Positions 46,381 through 57,400 of a stretch of 64,000 nt of DNA are shown piece after piece. The notes beneath the pieces were generated by a model. It was given only the letters and a program-made list of their open reading frames with translations. It made no database searches and had not been told where the DNA came from. Location of the stretch: NCBI GenBank assembly GCA_051453625.1, contig JBOZIK010000001.1:292436143-292500142 (forward strand), written 5' to 3'. Each line of letters begins with the position of its first letter. Within the stretch, counting starts at the first letter, position 1. Position numbers and translations under genes: made by a program. The DNA is from Welwitschia mirabilis. Its lineage: Eukaryota > Gnetophyta > Gnetopsida > Welwitschiales.

Positions 46381-47855
46381 TATTACTTTGTGATGTTGAA
46401 GCCTCATGGGTGTGAGGAGTTGTATCATTTCCACTTCTTATTACCATCTTACAATCGTTTCTAACTTTATTTGATTTTAGTAAAGGTTGAATAGCAAGAG
46501 ATCCTTGTGGTCTTTGGTTAGTAAGCATAGTTTATTATAAGATACTCATAAGTTTTTCAATGTTTAAGTTTATCTTTTTAATGTTTAAGTTTATCTTTTC
46601 TTATGATTTTCTCAACTCCTCAATAGAATTCCTAAGAGGATCACTTTGGTTTTGGAAGTTGAATGAGCTTGCTAGGTTGTTTGAGTTGTTAGATTGGAAG
46701 TTCATATTCTCAAATCTTTTCTTAAATGGTTAGAGGTTAGGATGGTTTGTTTGAAAATTTTTAAATTCAGCTTATTTACATATCCTAGATTGAAAGTCAT
46801 TGTGATTTTGGACTTGTCTTTGATTTTGATTTTGATTGTAGTTTGAAGACCTCTGGTTGAAAGCACATACTTCCTCATAAATTTTCTTTTTATAAGTTGA
46901 AAGCAAAGGACATTCTTTAGTATTATGATAACTATTCTTACGTAGATCATAGGTTGAAGCTATAACTTCATTTCTCTCAGTTGCCACCTTAGCATCAAGA
47001 ATCATTTGAGTGTATTTTTTTGAAATTGAAATGAAATCCTTTATGACATTAGTTGGCTCATTTTTAGTTATTATTTTATTTTTCTTATGTTTTACCTTCT
47101 TGAGATCTTCAATGATTTGAACTACAGTTTGGTTTTTTCTAGGTAATGATTTAGGCCTTATTTAACTTACTTCTACTAAGTCTTTTAATACTTTCCAAGC
47201 ATTTTCTAAGGTTTGGTTCAACAACCATATAAAAAATATACTAGTTACTTTATGTGACTGTTTAATCCACTATAAAAATAGTCTACTAGTTCTACCTGTG
47301 AAAAGGCATCTACAGGATTAAAAATGTAGCAACAAAGAATCTCTCATAGGTAGAGGCATAGTATTTATTAGGCATTTATTGAAAATTGGTAACTTCTTAC
47401 TTACATTTTTAGATGATGGTTTCACTCATAAATCTCTTAATAAAGGCTTCTTGAACTTAACTCTAAGATTTTAAGCTTTTGTGAAGAATTGTTCTTAATC
47501 ATAGTATAGCCTTATCTTTTAAAGTAATGGGAAAGATAACTATGTAGGTTTTATCACTTATGCATTTTTTACCATTTTTGAATATGAGGAATAATTGTTT
47601 AATATCGATGATGTGTTGCAAGGAATCTTTATCGAGTTTACTACTAAAAGTAGGATATGCATTTAAGTCTCTTAGTTTAACATCATCACTAAAAGGTAAC
47701 TCAAAAGGGGTTTGGATTTTACATTCCTTATTTGCAATGAGATCTCTAAGGATAACATGGACATTAGTTCGAATAGGTGTGATTATAGGGATTACAATGT
47801 TAAGGAGTGGATTTGGTAAGATAAGATACTTTTATTTTTGAGATGAGGTAGACAT
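46312..47855 (-). pseudogene. B5 element gag (Athila-like)
   Basis: The start is taken at 47,855-47,853 (MSTSSQ). The N-terminus is homologous to the B4 and E3 gags. Then comes a capsid-type part (IVIFPITLKDKAIL, stop, LRTILHKSLKS at about 47,500), which fits the ..lkd.Ak.WL.slP..si.sW pattern, and QEAFIKRFMSETII, which fits the F...F section. At 46,772-47,005 is HNTKECPLLSTYKKKIYEEV with a Gln/Asn-rich tail ending QNHNDFQ, like the Athila knuckle region (C..C...H....CP... then NHPNF). At about 46,430 KVRNDCKMVIRSGND matches the diagnostic NPREqcKAITLRSGK. Stops and shifts throughout. Confidence 0.85.
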
Positions 47856-48527
47856 GATTAGAAATTAAAAACTCTTATCTATATAATCATTTGAAAATTT
47901 TCTTTAGAAAAATCAGACTCTGAAGAAATAAAAGTAGATATTATAAAAATTTCTAAATTTTTTATACCTTTGTTAGTTTCCAGGTCTATCAAACCTTCTA
48001 GGATATTTTCCTTAATAAATAGCTACTCTCTCTAGTATTTTTCTTTCTTACTAGATTTTACCATACATGCTTAGTATTAGATGCTTAGAGTATTATTCCT
48101 ATAATCATCTGGATGATACTATGGATGACAAAAACGTAGAAACAACAAAAGAAAGAAAAAGTAGAAAATAGAAACAAAAAACTGACAAACATAGAAAACT
48201 CTGAAAGTAGACTGTCATCCACTTAAGTCATCTAGATGATAAAGTAGATGATGGAAAAACCTTAAAAAAAAATTTTAATAGAGATAGAAATAGAAATCTA
48301 ATGGCATAGATGCCATTATCATCATACATCATTTAGATGATAAAGCATATAACAAACTTTTTATTATAGAATAGAAAGAAACCTTTTATTTGAAAATAGA
48401 AAACTAATATTGTGAAAAAGAAAAACCTATGCTACTGTAGATAAAAGTATAATTCTACTATAGCAAGTACCTAAACTAAGATTCAAAGTACTTACCAAAG
48501 TAACAACAGCTCTTAAACTTTAAGCAG
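47856..48527 (-). other. Leader of the B5 element
   Basis: Non-coding between LTR B5 and gag. It contains three palindrome-type sites: ATAATCATCTGGATGATACT (48,101), AAGTCATCTAGATGATAAAG (48,225) and ACATCATTTAGATGATAAAG (48,326), each followed by a GATGA or similar. Confidence 0.65.
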
Positions 48528-48550
48528 TCTTCTGGGTAATGGTACCAAGA
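48528..48550 (-). other. Primer-binding site of the B5 element
   Basis: Read on the minus strand: TCTTGGTACCATTACCCAGA, directly after the LTR end CACAACA. It corresponds to the Athila/Tat-type TTGGCGCCGTTGCC site with CG-to-TA, CG-to-CA and GC-to-AC changes only, a clean deamination pattern. Confidence 0.8.
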
Positions 48551-49654
48551 TGTTGTGGGGTATATTTATGCAGCATTACATTCTTAGTTAAGTCGAATTC
48601 TATCAATTAAAAATATTTGCATAAACATAATACATTAATATAGATAAAAGTAACTTAAATGCCGTAATCCATTAAAGGCTAAGTTATTAATCAGGAGAGT
48701 TGATTTTCACAAGGAAAAGTACTTGTACTCTAACTACAAAAATAACTTATAATGCATCAAAGTAAAATGCAATACACTCATGCAAAGTTAATCTAGAAAA
48801 AGGAAATAAAAATGCACCTAATCTAAACTAACCATACACAACCTTGATAAAGGTTACCCTCATAACCTATATCACTAAAGAAAGTATCATCAGATTAGAA
48901 GAAACATAAGCTATAAGGGTGAGAAATAAACATGCATTAAAATCATAAAAGAAGTATTTTGTATTAAATCTTGAACCACATCCATATTACAAAGTAGTTG
49001 CACCTCAATAAAGAAAATGTTGTCTAATACCAAGGAAAACATCTTTCTATAACTATAAAGATGAATCTCTAGCCCTTTGATCTCCTATCACAAGAATTTC
49101 AGGTGTAAATAAAGACAAGTAGAAGTCGAGGGCGATATTACTGTTTATTAAGACACAAGCATATAATAAGATAAATAGAGAGGCATGAGTAAAACTATAA
49201 TGATCATGCTGAGAAAAATAGATAGACAGTTGGTAGAAACTAGATGAGTTATTTAGTGCATACATTATAATAGTATCATTCAACTAGTCAGCTAAATAAT
49301 AAAGGAGATGATTCTACCTCATAAATAATCCACATTAGCTATCAGATTGATTACAGTTGTCATTCTTATTGGCATGAATTGCTCGGTCGTCTGTACAGTC
49401 ATCTAGATGATGAGGTGAATGATGGCTTTTTACAAATCTTTGATTCGCATCTTAGCCTCAATGTTTTGTAAGAAGTTATTTAAAAAATGTAAAGTACTCA
49501 GAATTACTCAAAATACTATAAATCATCATGGAGATTGCATGTTTTCATCTCTTTCATCTGAGCTCTCTATTATTGTAGAAATTAAGCATTTACTTATAAC
49601 CTATAAAACCACTCAAAATACCCTATAAAATATGTATAAGTTGGCATCACAACA
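48551..49654 (-). repeat. LTR family B, copy B5 (1,104 bp)
   Basis: It begins TGTTGTGGGGTATATTTATG and ends TTGGCATCACAACA, giving inverted ends TGTTGTG/CACAACA. It carries the best palindrome-type site, CAGTCATCTAGATGATGAGG (49,396), and part of the shared protein-like segment (ILVIGDQRARDSSL at 49,053). It is the 5' LTR of the minus-strand B5 element. Its right edge abuts decayed copia sequence, so the element may have inserted into that copia copy. Confidence 0.92.
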
Positions 49655-51197
49655 ATGGAGCACCAAATTTCTTAATTCCTAAAGATTGCAAAGATGTCAT
49701 ATCAATAGAAGGAACTAGAGTAGAACTAGTGGCTACATCTTTTCCTTTAATACTAGGACATGAGCATCTAAGGTTTCAGCTTTGGAAGTGGTGCAAGTGA
49801 TCTCATACTTTTTGACATAATCTTGAAGATAAATAAGTTTTTCATCTTTATAGCCTTTCATAACCAGTTGATTGGAATAAAAAATGTCCACTTAGTACTT
49901 CATCATAGAGATTGAGTGATCTTCTTACACTGGGGTGAAAAGTGATAGAAGATGTAATCTTACAGAAGGCATATACAGAACATGAGAAATAGTTTATGAA
50001 GAGAGCAATGCCAAGTTAAGAGTAACTAAACCATAGCCTTACACTACATCTAAAGTTCTATTTGCCAAATAAACCTGACTTAGTGCTTTAACAAAGTCAT
50101 TAAAGTAATCACGTGGATAAGTTATGTGACTAGTACCTATGTCAAAAATCCAAGTTTCATCATGAGGTATGTAATCACTCATACCCATAAAGTTAGAATT
50201 GTCAAAAAATATGTTTAACTCATAATGTTCATCATCATTAAAGAATTTAAACCCTTCAATAATTGCATCATCCTTAGGTATAGATTAAATCTTACCCAAG
50301 GTATTTGACAGAAGTCTAAGGTATGACCACTTCTTCCACATCATGAGCACTGATATTTGTTTTGTTTTGAAGTAGCAGTATGCTAAACTTGCTTTTTGTT
50401 CAATGGAATCTAATTAGGCTTTTGCTATTTTTTTGAAGCCTTATCATGATGTGATGTCTTTAAAGAATGAAAGTTGTGAGAAGACTACTTATGTTTAGGA
50501 GAAGATCTATGAGAATAAGAAACTTTACAAGCTACATCAAAGAATGAGGAGTTTATAAAGTTAAACTAAGCTTCTACAGAAATAATATCCTTGATGAGCA
50601 TGTCAAAGTTCATATTAGATAGCCACTTACTTATATGAAGAGATAAGATGTAGTTATGAAGAAATGGATCCTTTAAACAACAACGAACCAAGTTAACATA
50701 ATTTATGCAAACTTTTTAGGTTAAATCTATCTCAGCAACCTTTGTTTTAATATCTATTATCTAAGCTATAAGCTGATACATTTTACTTCATTCATAGTAA
50801 AGGTTGTTTATGCTTGTAATAAGATTAATTAGCTCAAGATCATTCTTCGCATAAAATGTATTCCACAAAGTACTATAATTCGTATAATAAGACTTACCTC
50901 TATTAACAATTTTTTTATGCAAAGTAGCCACTAATTTTTACATTATATCTATGAGCCTATAATAAATAGCTTTTCATGCATTTTCTTCATTTTAGTTCTA
51001 AAGAAGAACATGCTCTATTTCAAAAAAAATTGTATCGAAACCATAAATGTACATTATTGACATAAGTTCCTATTCCAATCCTTCCAACTCTAATCATCAT
51101 GCAAGATCACCTTAAGGTTGGATATTATTCTAATAGTTAAAAATATCATAAATCTCTCTGATAAGATCTAAAATATACCTTTCAATGTTGAAGCCAT
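49655..51197 (-). pseudogene. Ty1/copia element C0: gag and protease part
   Basis: The start is taken at 51,197-51,195 (MASTLKGIF), with WKDWNRNLCQ soon after, fitting copia gags (N...W...M). A CCHC zinc knuckle is read at about 50,365-50,312 as YQCS, stop, CGRSGHTLDF (C-X2-C-X4-H-X4-C type, last Cys just lost or beyond). The protease follows at 50,164-50,095: DETWIFDIGTSHITYPRDYF, matching TWiiDTGASHHmcp..e.F.df with D-I-G in place of D-T-G. The remaining pre-integrase part ends at LTR B5. RT and integrase are not found, so the 3' part was lost or displaced. It is distinct from the Sirevirus copies to the right. Confidence 0.8.
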
Positions 51198-51725
51198 GAT
51201 GAATACTAAAAAGAGAGAGAAGGGTTAACAAGTTGTAAGATAAAGTTAAATTCTAAAGGGATCTTACTCACATCCACTACTAAAAAGATGATTTATCCAA
51301 GACACAAAAAAAATTATCAAAAGACCTAAAGAGGAAAAATTAAAGACAATGTTATAGTCACCTAAAAAGAAATCTTGCTCTCCTTCACAAGTTCAAATGA
51401 TTTGTTCAAGTCATAATGCAAATAAAATAAAAGAAAAAAGAGATCATGATAAAGAGGTGTAATCACAATGAAAAGGAATTAATCCCAAAAATTTGATTGA
51501 TCTATCCAAATCATAATGTATGACAATTAAGCCAAATCTCCCCTAAACCATGCAAAACCTATGCACACGAGAATAAATAAGGTATAATTTGTTAAAGAGT
51601 TCTTAATGTGAGTGAGGTAAATTTTAACACAAAGGGGCTTAATTTAATTATTAGGTGATGAAAGTGCAGATTTATTAATCTTAAAGTCTAATCATAAATA
51701 TAAATAGTGATCATATCCTCTCTAA
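51198..51725. other. Probable LTR or leader remnant of copia C0
   Basis: AT-rich and non-coding, between the C0 gag start and the left edge of the Sirevirus-like LTR. No primer site or LTR end is clear. Confidence 0.35.
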
Positions 51726-53064
51726 GAATGGTACTCTTATCTCCTAAGGGGGTAAATGGATAAAAATGTAAATCACTATAATGGGACTTCTAAGTCATTA
51801 GCCAGTTTTAGTTACCTTGCCTTTATATCCTCCTTAAAGAAGAATATCATGTAATGTTGGTAATCTACTTATACCTAAGACTCATTAAATTTTAAGATTG
51901 ATTATACTTGTGACTCCCTATTAAGTTGGTAATAAAATCCAAGTAGATCTTATCACTCTACCTTCAGTCTTTATCTAATATACCCTTGGTTACCAAGGTA
52001 TACATGAGATTTTAGACCTCAGAGCACCTAGGATGTTTCTGTTTAAGAGAGACATAGCTCTTCATGTAGCTCGAACTTCATAGTTAAGATAGTTAAGACT
52101 ACATAACAAGCTCAGAGGATAGCATAGTTTAACATAGATCATCCTCATGCTTATCACCAACCAAAACTTATTGCCAGTGTAAAATGCGATGTGTTTAGAG
52201 GTAAAAGTAATTTTTAATTTTAACCTTAATCATAAAAAATTAAAAATTTAGTATGAAAAAGAGAAAGGAAAAAACATTAAAAACACCAAACAACAACAAA
52301 TGATTTCATAATGTTTAAAAGTGATACAATGATTTTGACTCTTAGAAAATAAATAGTAAAATACTTTTAGAAGTTTTACAAGTAAAAAGGTCTTCTAACG
52401 AACATAAAACGGGTTCATAATGGTTAGAAAAATATCATTTCCATTACAACTAGTGGATGCCTCAAGATGCCCAGTTGAACCCATCTGGTGTCATCACTAA
52501 AGTTGATCACTCTCATGTTCTTTTAGTCTATTCTTTTTTCTTATAACTCCATGTCTGGTTGATTCCTTAGGGTCCAATCAACAGCTTATCCTATCACTCA
52601 TATATTCATTCAGTTTCTCCCTTGTTCAAGGAAAATTACAATAGTGTTTTTGCTCTAGGTTCAGTCGACCCTATAAATGTTCGGTCGATCTTTTGCCAAT
52701 AAAGAGCGAACACCACTATAAGTCTAGTTAACCCTTAGGAATCCAGTCGACCCTTAGGAATCTGGTTGACCCCTTGATGATTAGCTAAGAAGTATTTGGT
52801 GCATAGGTTTGGTCGACCCCTTATGTATCTAGTTGACTCCTTTGAAATCAGTTCATTTCTATATAATCTTTAAGTGTAGTCAACTCCTTAAGAATCTAGT
52901 CGACCTCTCAGAGGATATAAAAACTGACAGATTTATGTTTAAATTATGATAAATTATTTTATCTTCTGATCTAGAATGATTAATATTTTCTACATAAGAT
53001 ACAACATGTTTTGTTAAACAGAAAACATTAGTTTGGCATTAAATTGATAAACAATAACTCAATA
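51726..53064 (-). repeat. Sirevirus-like 3' LTR (about 1.34 kb)
   Basis: It aligns with 62,005-63,340 at both ends. On the left, TCTCCTAAGGGGGTAAATGG matches the first bases of the other copy; on the right, TTTGGCATTAAATTG then AACAATAACTCAATA matches it closely. The interior shares TGATTTCAyAATGTTTAAAA, GATTTTGACTCTT and a run of GTCGAC-containing units (52,660-52,920). It is followed on the right by a polypurine tract (minus strand), so it is the 3' LTR of a minus-strand copia element. Confidence 0.85.
52655..52925. repeat. Tandem-like GTCGACC units inside the 3' LTR
   Basis: Units of about 30-35 bases, close to GGTCGACCCCTTAGGAATCT, recur six to eight times with forms such as AGTCGACCCTTAGGAATCTG and GGTCGACCCCTTATGTATCT. 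Each carries a GTCGAC-type palindrome, many decayed to GTTGAC or GTTAAC. Confidence 0.85.
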
Positions 53065-53079
53065 ATCTCCCCCTTTAAC
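53065..53079 (-). other. Polypurine tract of the Sirevirus-like element
   Basis: Read on the minus strand, GTTAAAGGGGGAGAT lies directly before the LTR start. AAAGGGGGAGA is the usual Sirevirus polypurine tract, the second-strand primer. Two weaker copies of the same type lie further inside (TTGAGGGGAAGATT near 53,125 and AAAATGGGGAGAATT near 53,478). Confidence 0.85.
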
Positions 53080-53773
53080 ATTGATGGAAAACTTATTCTT
53101 AGTAAAAATATTGATTTTAGAAAAATCTTCCCCTCAAAAAATTCCCATTACATTTACAAGTGATATTGAACCTTAATATCAAATGAGATAGTTTTAGAGA
53201 CTTTCTAATTTATGCCATAATTAAAACAATTTGTAATACAATTTGTGAAGCATATAACATTCAAAATAAATATGATAAAAAACATGTTAATCAAGAATTA
53301 TTTAATATCCATAAGATATAACAAAAATTATAGTTCATGATTAATTAGATGTGTACTAAAAAATGAGGGATAAAGATGATAATAAAATTCATTTCTATTA
53401 CTGGAAGTTAAACATTACAATAAAAAGTAATCATCAAGAGTAGTTACAACTAAATAAAGTAGCATCAACAACTAATTAATTCTCCCCATTTTAAAATTAA
53501 TGATAAAAGAGAGAAGAAATAGAAGCATGAAATTTTCATGAAAACATAAGTGAGGAAAGAAGATTAATCAGATTCTTTGGCTTCCTTCTATGATTCTTCT
53601 TCAAAATCTTTTTCTTCTTTCTCTTTCTCTTCTTTAGTAGCCTTCTACACTAAGCTTCTGGATTCTTTTGAAGTATCTACAATCTTATATCCAGCTGCGA
53701 GTGGTACGAGAGTCTATTCGTATCAAGTATGATAGAGTCTCTTCTAGTAGAGCTTACTTAAAAGAAGGACATT
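53080..53773. other. Non-coding tract between env-like ORF and polypurine tract
   Basis: No frame. It has repeated polypurine-like motifs (about 53,125 and 53,478) and a TTC/TCT-rich stretch at about 53,590-53,650 that could be the acidic or lysine-rich tail of the env-like ORF on the minus strand (rich in GAA/AAG codons). Confidence 0.5.
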
Positions 53774-54525
53774 TTAAGGATTTCTTGGAACCACAAAGAT
53801 ATGTATGCAAGACAAAGTCGTACATCCAATGGCTAACATGGAGTTAAGGATTTCTAGCTTTAAATGAAGATGAATTCTATACAAATGATAGATGTTGGCA
53901 ATTAGCATTGAGTAAGGTAAAGCCCTAGTCCTATGATACTCCAACTGGGAGACCATATTATTTAATATGATAGTAGGGGCATCAATAAAGTATCTAGTTT
54001 CTACCAAATATATTAAATATGCCCTATAGTTAGAGGTCTCATCACAATGATCCACCAAAGGTAAGAAATTATAGGTAAACAGTAAATGTAAAAACCTATA
54101 CTTTAGGGTAAGGAGAGAAGTAGAAAGGGTGTATTTCCACCTATGAAACTTACTACAAAGTTTTCTTGTTACCTCTGCTTTGTCTTCTATGGAGCCATGA
54201 AGAGGTCAAAACTTATCATAGTCTTCTTTTGGAAGATTAGCAATGGTAACAATGTAGTTTATAGTAATCATCATCTTCTTTCCCAAAAGTAGAGTTTCTA
54301 GCATTACATTATTGGCATCATAAGAGGATTGCAGTAGAACACACTAATGAGAAAAGGGTAGGAAAGTCTTAAAACATTAAGAAAGTAGAAAATATCCACA
54401 TCTTGCAAAATTTGCACCACATCTCTGAGTTCCCTAAGTTCTATAATGGCAATAGCCCTTTCTTGACACATTGGCTTTCTCTCAAACTTCTTAGAAAACT
54501 TGTCTAAAGCTTCTTCAGACATTCT
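53774..54525 (-). pseudogene. Sirevirus envelope-like / plant-transposon-protein-domain ORF
   Basis: Two minus-strand open frames give one diverged protein. 54,522-54,304 begins MSEEALDKFSKKFERKP and includes CQERAIAIIELRELRD and RLSYPFLISVFYCNPL. 54,058-53,774 includes HRTRALPYSMLIANIYHLYR. These fit the putative plant transposon protein domain of Sirevirus-type third ORFs (F...R.v..ER.i......, YP.LvreFYanl, then ..aRaLPYGmLlT.if). The ORF lies between RNase H and the polypurine tract, its expected place. The function is unknown; such ORFs are called envelope-like by position. No signal peptide or membrane helix is obvious. Broken between the two frames and not functional. Confidence 0.75.
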
Positions 54526-54990
54526 CTAGTAGAAATATGAAGGATTTATACTAGATACCTCCTTTTGGTGGCTTCTAAAGGGTCCTTCAGCCACTGCAAC
54601 CACTTTCTAGGAGCTTGGAGATAAGAAAACCCTAAAAGAAAAACTATATCTAAAGGAGACAACTAGCTAGAAGATAATGGATAGGGTTTAGACTCACTGG
54701 ATTTTAAATAGAAGGGAAATTAGGTGAGATTTGATAAAAAAAACCGAGTCCACTGTTGATTCTACTGCATTGTAATCCTATAGATCTGATTAATTGGTTT
54801 GAGATTCAATCAACTCATCAAAATATAGGTCATACTTCTTTACGATCCAAGTAACCAAGTTTTTAGTCTGGTCGATGGACTTCATCTAGTTGATTGAATT
54901 CTAAATCTAGTTGATCACTCTATAATCAGTAAGAGAATGAAGAGATAACCCCTAGTTCATTACAAAGATAAAGAAAATTATCAAAATTTA
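54526..54990. other. Spacer between env-like ORF and RNase H
   Basis: Homologous to 57,028-57,330 (shared CTAGAAGATAATGGATAGGG-type block and GTGAGATTTGATAAA), which shows that the two Sirevirus-like pol blocks include the same downstream spacer. It contains decayed GTCGAC-like motifs (CTGGTCGATGG). Confidence 0.6.
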
Positions 54991-55450
54991 GGGATTTAGT
55001 AAAGATATTAGCAAGTTGACAATCTGTACTAATAAAATTCACAAAAATGTTTCTTTTTTCAACTTGATCTCTAAGAAAATGGTGTCTTAGTTCCATGTGT
55101 TTAGTTTTGAAGTGTTGAACAGGATTTTTAAAAATATTATTACACTAGTATTATCACAAAAAATAGTAACCTATTCAAAAACTATAGCAAAGTCCTTTAG
55201 CATTTCCTTCATTTGAAGGAGATGAGCATAACAACTCCCTACTGCTATATACTCAGTTTTTGCAGTTGAAAGGAAGATTAAGTTTTGCTTTTTACTAGCC
55301 CATCCCACTAAGCATGATCATAGTAGAAAATAATTACCACTTGTTCTTTTCCTATCATACTTACACCTAGTCCAATATACATCATTAAATCTTATAAGAT
55401 TAAAGATGTCTCAGTTGGATACCGTAATCTAAAATCACATCTGCCTTTTA
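54990..55450 (-). pseudogene. Sirevirus-like copy C2 RNase H
   Basis: SKKQNLIFLSTAKTEYIAVG then SCYAHLLQM is read on the minus strand at about 55,300-55,205. It matches the RNase H block SkKQnsvaLSTAEAEYiAag.C.AQ.lWm, with the conserved catalytic Glu kept in TEY. The block is the end of the copia pol polyprotein. Confidence 0.9.
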
Positions 55451-55690
55451 TATATCTTATTATTCTTTAACTNNNNNNNNNNTTATAGGCATGATTCTTT
55501 TGGTTAGGTTTTGTATCTTAAATACACACCTATACTAAACATAATATTGGATCTACTTGTAGTAGATATAACAAGCTTTCTATCATACTTCTATAAAGAT
55601 TCTGATCAACTGATTCTCCATCTTCATTTAGACTAACTTTATAAGAAATTGACATAGGTGTGTTAGTTATTTTAGCATTTTCCAATCCAA

Positions 55691-56400
55691 TCATTTGATT
55701 AAATCCTTTACATATTTTGATTGAGATATAAAAATTCCATTCTTTAATTGCTTAATTTGTAAGCCAAGAAAAATTTTAGCTTCACCAAACGTGCTCATCT
55801 CAAAATGTGTTATCATGATATTTGCAAATTCTTTTAATAAAATTTTACTAGAGGCATTAAAAATTATATCATTCATATAAATTTGAATAATGATAAAATC
55901 CTTTTTCAACTTCTTAACAAACAAAGTTTTATATACTATTCTGCCAATATAACCATTTTCATTTGGAAAGATGGCTAATTTCTCATACCAAGCTCTTGGA
56001 TCTTGTTTTAACTCATATAAAGCCTTTTTAAGTCTAAACACATAACCAGGTTTGTTAGGATTTATAAACCCTTATGATTGTTCTACATACACTTATTCAT
56101 TTAAGGTTCTATTTAAAAAGGCACTCTTTACATCCATTTGATACACTTTGATATTTTTAAAAGATACATAAGATCCTTGCAAATAGAGAAAAAGTATCAT
56201 TAACATCAATACCTTTGATTTATTTGTAGCCTTATGCTACTAATTTTGCTTTGTTTTTTATAACATTATTTTGTTTATCGCATTTGTTTTTATAGATTCT
56301 CGTTATCTCAATTACATTTTTGTCCTTTGGCCTTTCAACAAGCTTCCAAACATTATTCTTTTTAAATTTTTGCAACTCATCTTGCATGTCCATCATCCAT
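55691..56400 (-). pseudogene. Sirevirus-like copy C2 reverse transcriptase
   Basis: The open minus frame 56,041-55,691 starts FRLKKALYELKQDPRAWYEK and continues IIIQIYMNDIIFNASSKILL then FEMSTFGEAKIFLGLQIKQL. These match the copia RT blocks (v..L.KALYGLKQaPRAWYe+), YVDDIIFGsTn and FEMSmMGELtfFLGLQIkQ. The catalytic YVDD has become YMND. Upstream (56,050-56,400) the decayed front of RT can be followed (for example the coding equivalent of DVKsAFLNg). Confidence 0.95.
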
Positions 56401-56927
56401 TCTTCATGGGATTATGCTTCTCCAAACTTCTTAGGTTTAATTTGTGAAACATAATAAATGTAAGCACAAAAATTCTTTATAGAGTTTCTTGTTCTAATCT
56501 TAAGCTAACAACCCTAATGATAGACCCTAAAGGGTGATCTTTTAACTCTTTAAACTTTTTAGTAGTGACTTCTTTTGTTGGAACTTCTTCATTTTTTTTA
56601 AGTATAAATTTCTTTTATTGTGGGGTACTTGGAGATATGTTTTCTTCATTACTAGAAGAAATACATTTTGTGCTAACATTATCTATTTGCACACTTATTT
56701 ATTTTCTACAATCAAGTTTCTCATGTTGAAAATACGATAATCTCTACTTCTAGTAGAATATCCCAGCTTTATTGGCCTTAGATTCAAATTTGCTTAGGTG
56801 TTCTTTGTCTTTTAACACAAATCACTTAGTCCGACCTTAAAGTGAGAAATGTTTGGTTTTTTTTCTTTCCACAACTTGTAAGATATTTTATCCATTTTCA
56901 GTCTAAGGTAAATACTATTTATTATAT
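56401..56927 (-). pseudogene. Sirevirus-like copy C2 integrase C-terminus and linker, cut by gap
   Basis: Near 56,900-56,830 the minus strand reads SIYLRLKMDKISYKLWKEKK then PNISHFKV. It matches the integrase block ...vy.R...+kTPYELw.g+kPnis.f+vFG. It is homologous to the C1 copy at 59,290-59,200. The 100-N gap 56,928-57,027 removes everything upstream of it. Confidence 0.85.
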
Positions 56928-57027
56928 NNNNNNNNNNNNNNNNNNNNNNNNNNNNNNNNNNNNNNNNNNNNNNNNNNNNNNNNNNNNNNNNNNNNNNNNN
57001 NNNNNNNNNNNNNNNNNNNNNNNNNNN
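56928..57027. other. 100-N gap joining two Sirevirus-like blocks
   Basis: On the left is integrase of copy C2; on the right is the post-RNase H spacer of copy C1. The order integrase | spacer is not that of one element, so the gap hides a junction between two copies. Confidence 0.95.
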
Positions 57028-57400
57028 AAACCTGCAAGAAACAGCTAGATCTGAAGGAGACAAGTAGTTAGAAGATAATGAATAGAGTTTGAGCTTCACT
57101 AGATTTTAAAGAAAAGGGTGATAATGTGAGATTTGATAAAGAAATTAGGTCCACCACCTTTTCTACCATACTATAACCCTATAGGTCTAGTTGACTTGTC
57201 TAGGTGTGGCTCACAATACTTTAGGTTCAGGCAATTAGCTTTTTAATCTAGTTGACTAATCACATATGGTCGACTGGATTCTAGATCTAGTTAAACACCT
57301 TGCAATTAGTTAAATGATGAAGAGATAATCATCATTTCATTATAAAAACAAAGAAAATTATTAAAATCCAAGGATTTAGTGAAAATATCAGCAAGTTAAT
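57028..57400. other. Post-RNase H spacer of copy C1
   Basis: Homologous to 54,616-54,960. It would be followed leftwards by the env-like ORF, but that part is missing at the gap. Confidence 0.7.

Noticed and set aside
52655-52925. GTCGAC repeats as CRISPR or satellite
   Set aside because: They lie inside an LTR, recur in its partner LTR, and have no spacer structure.
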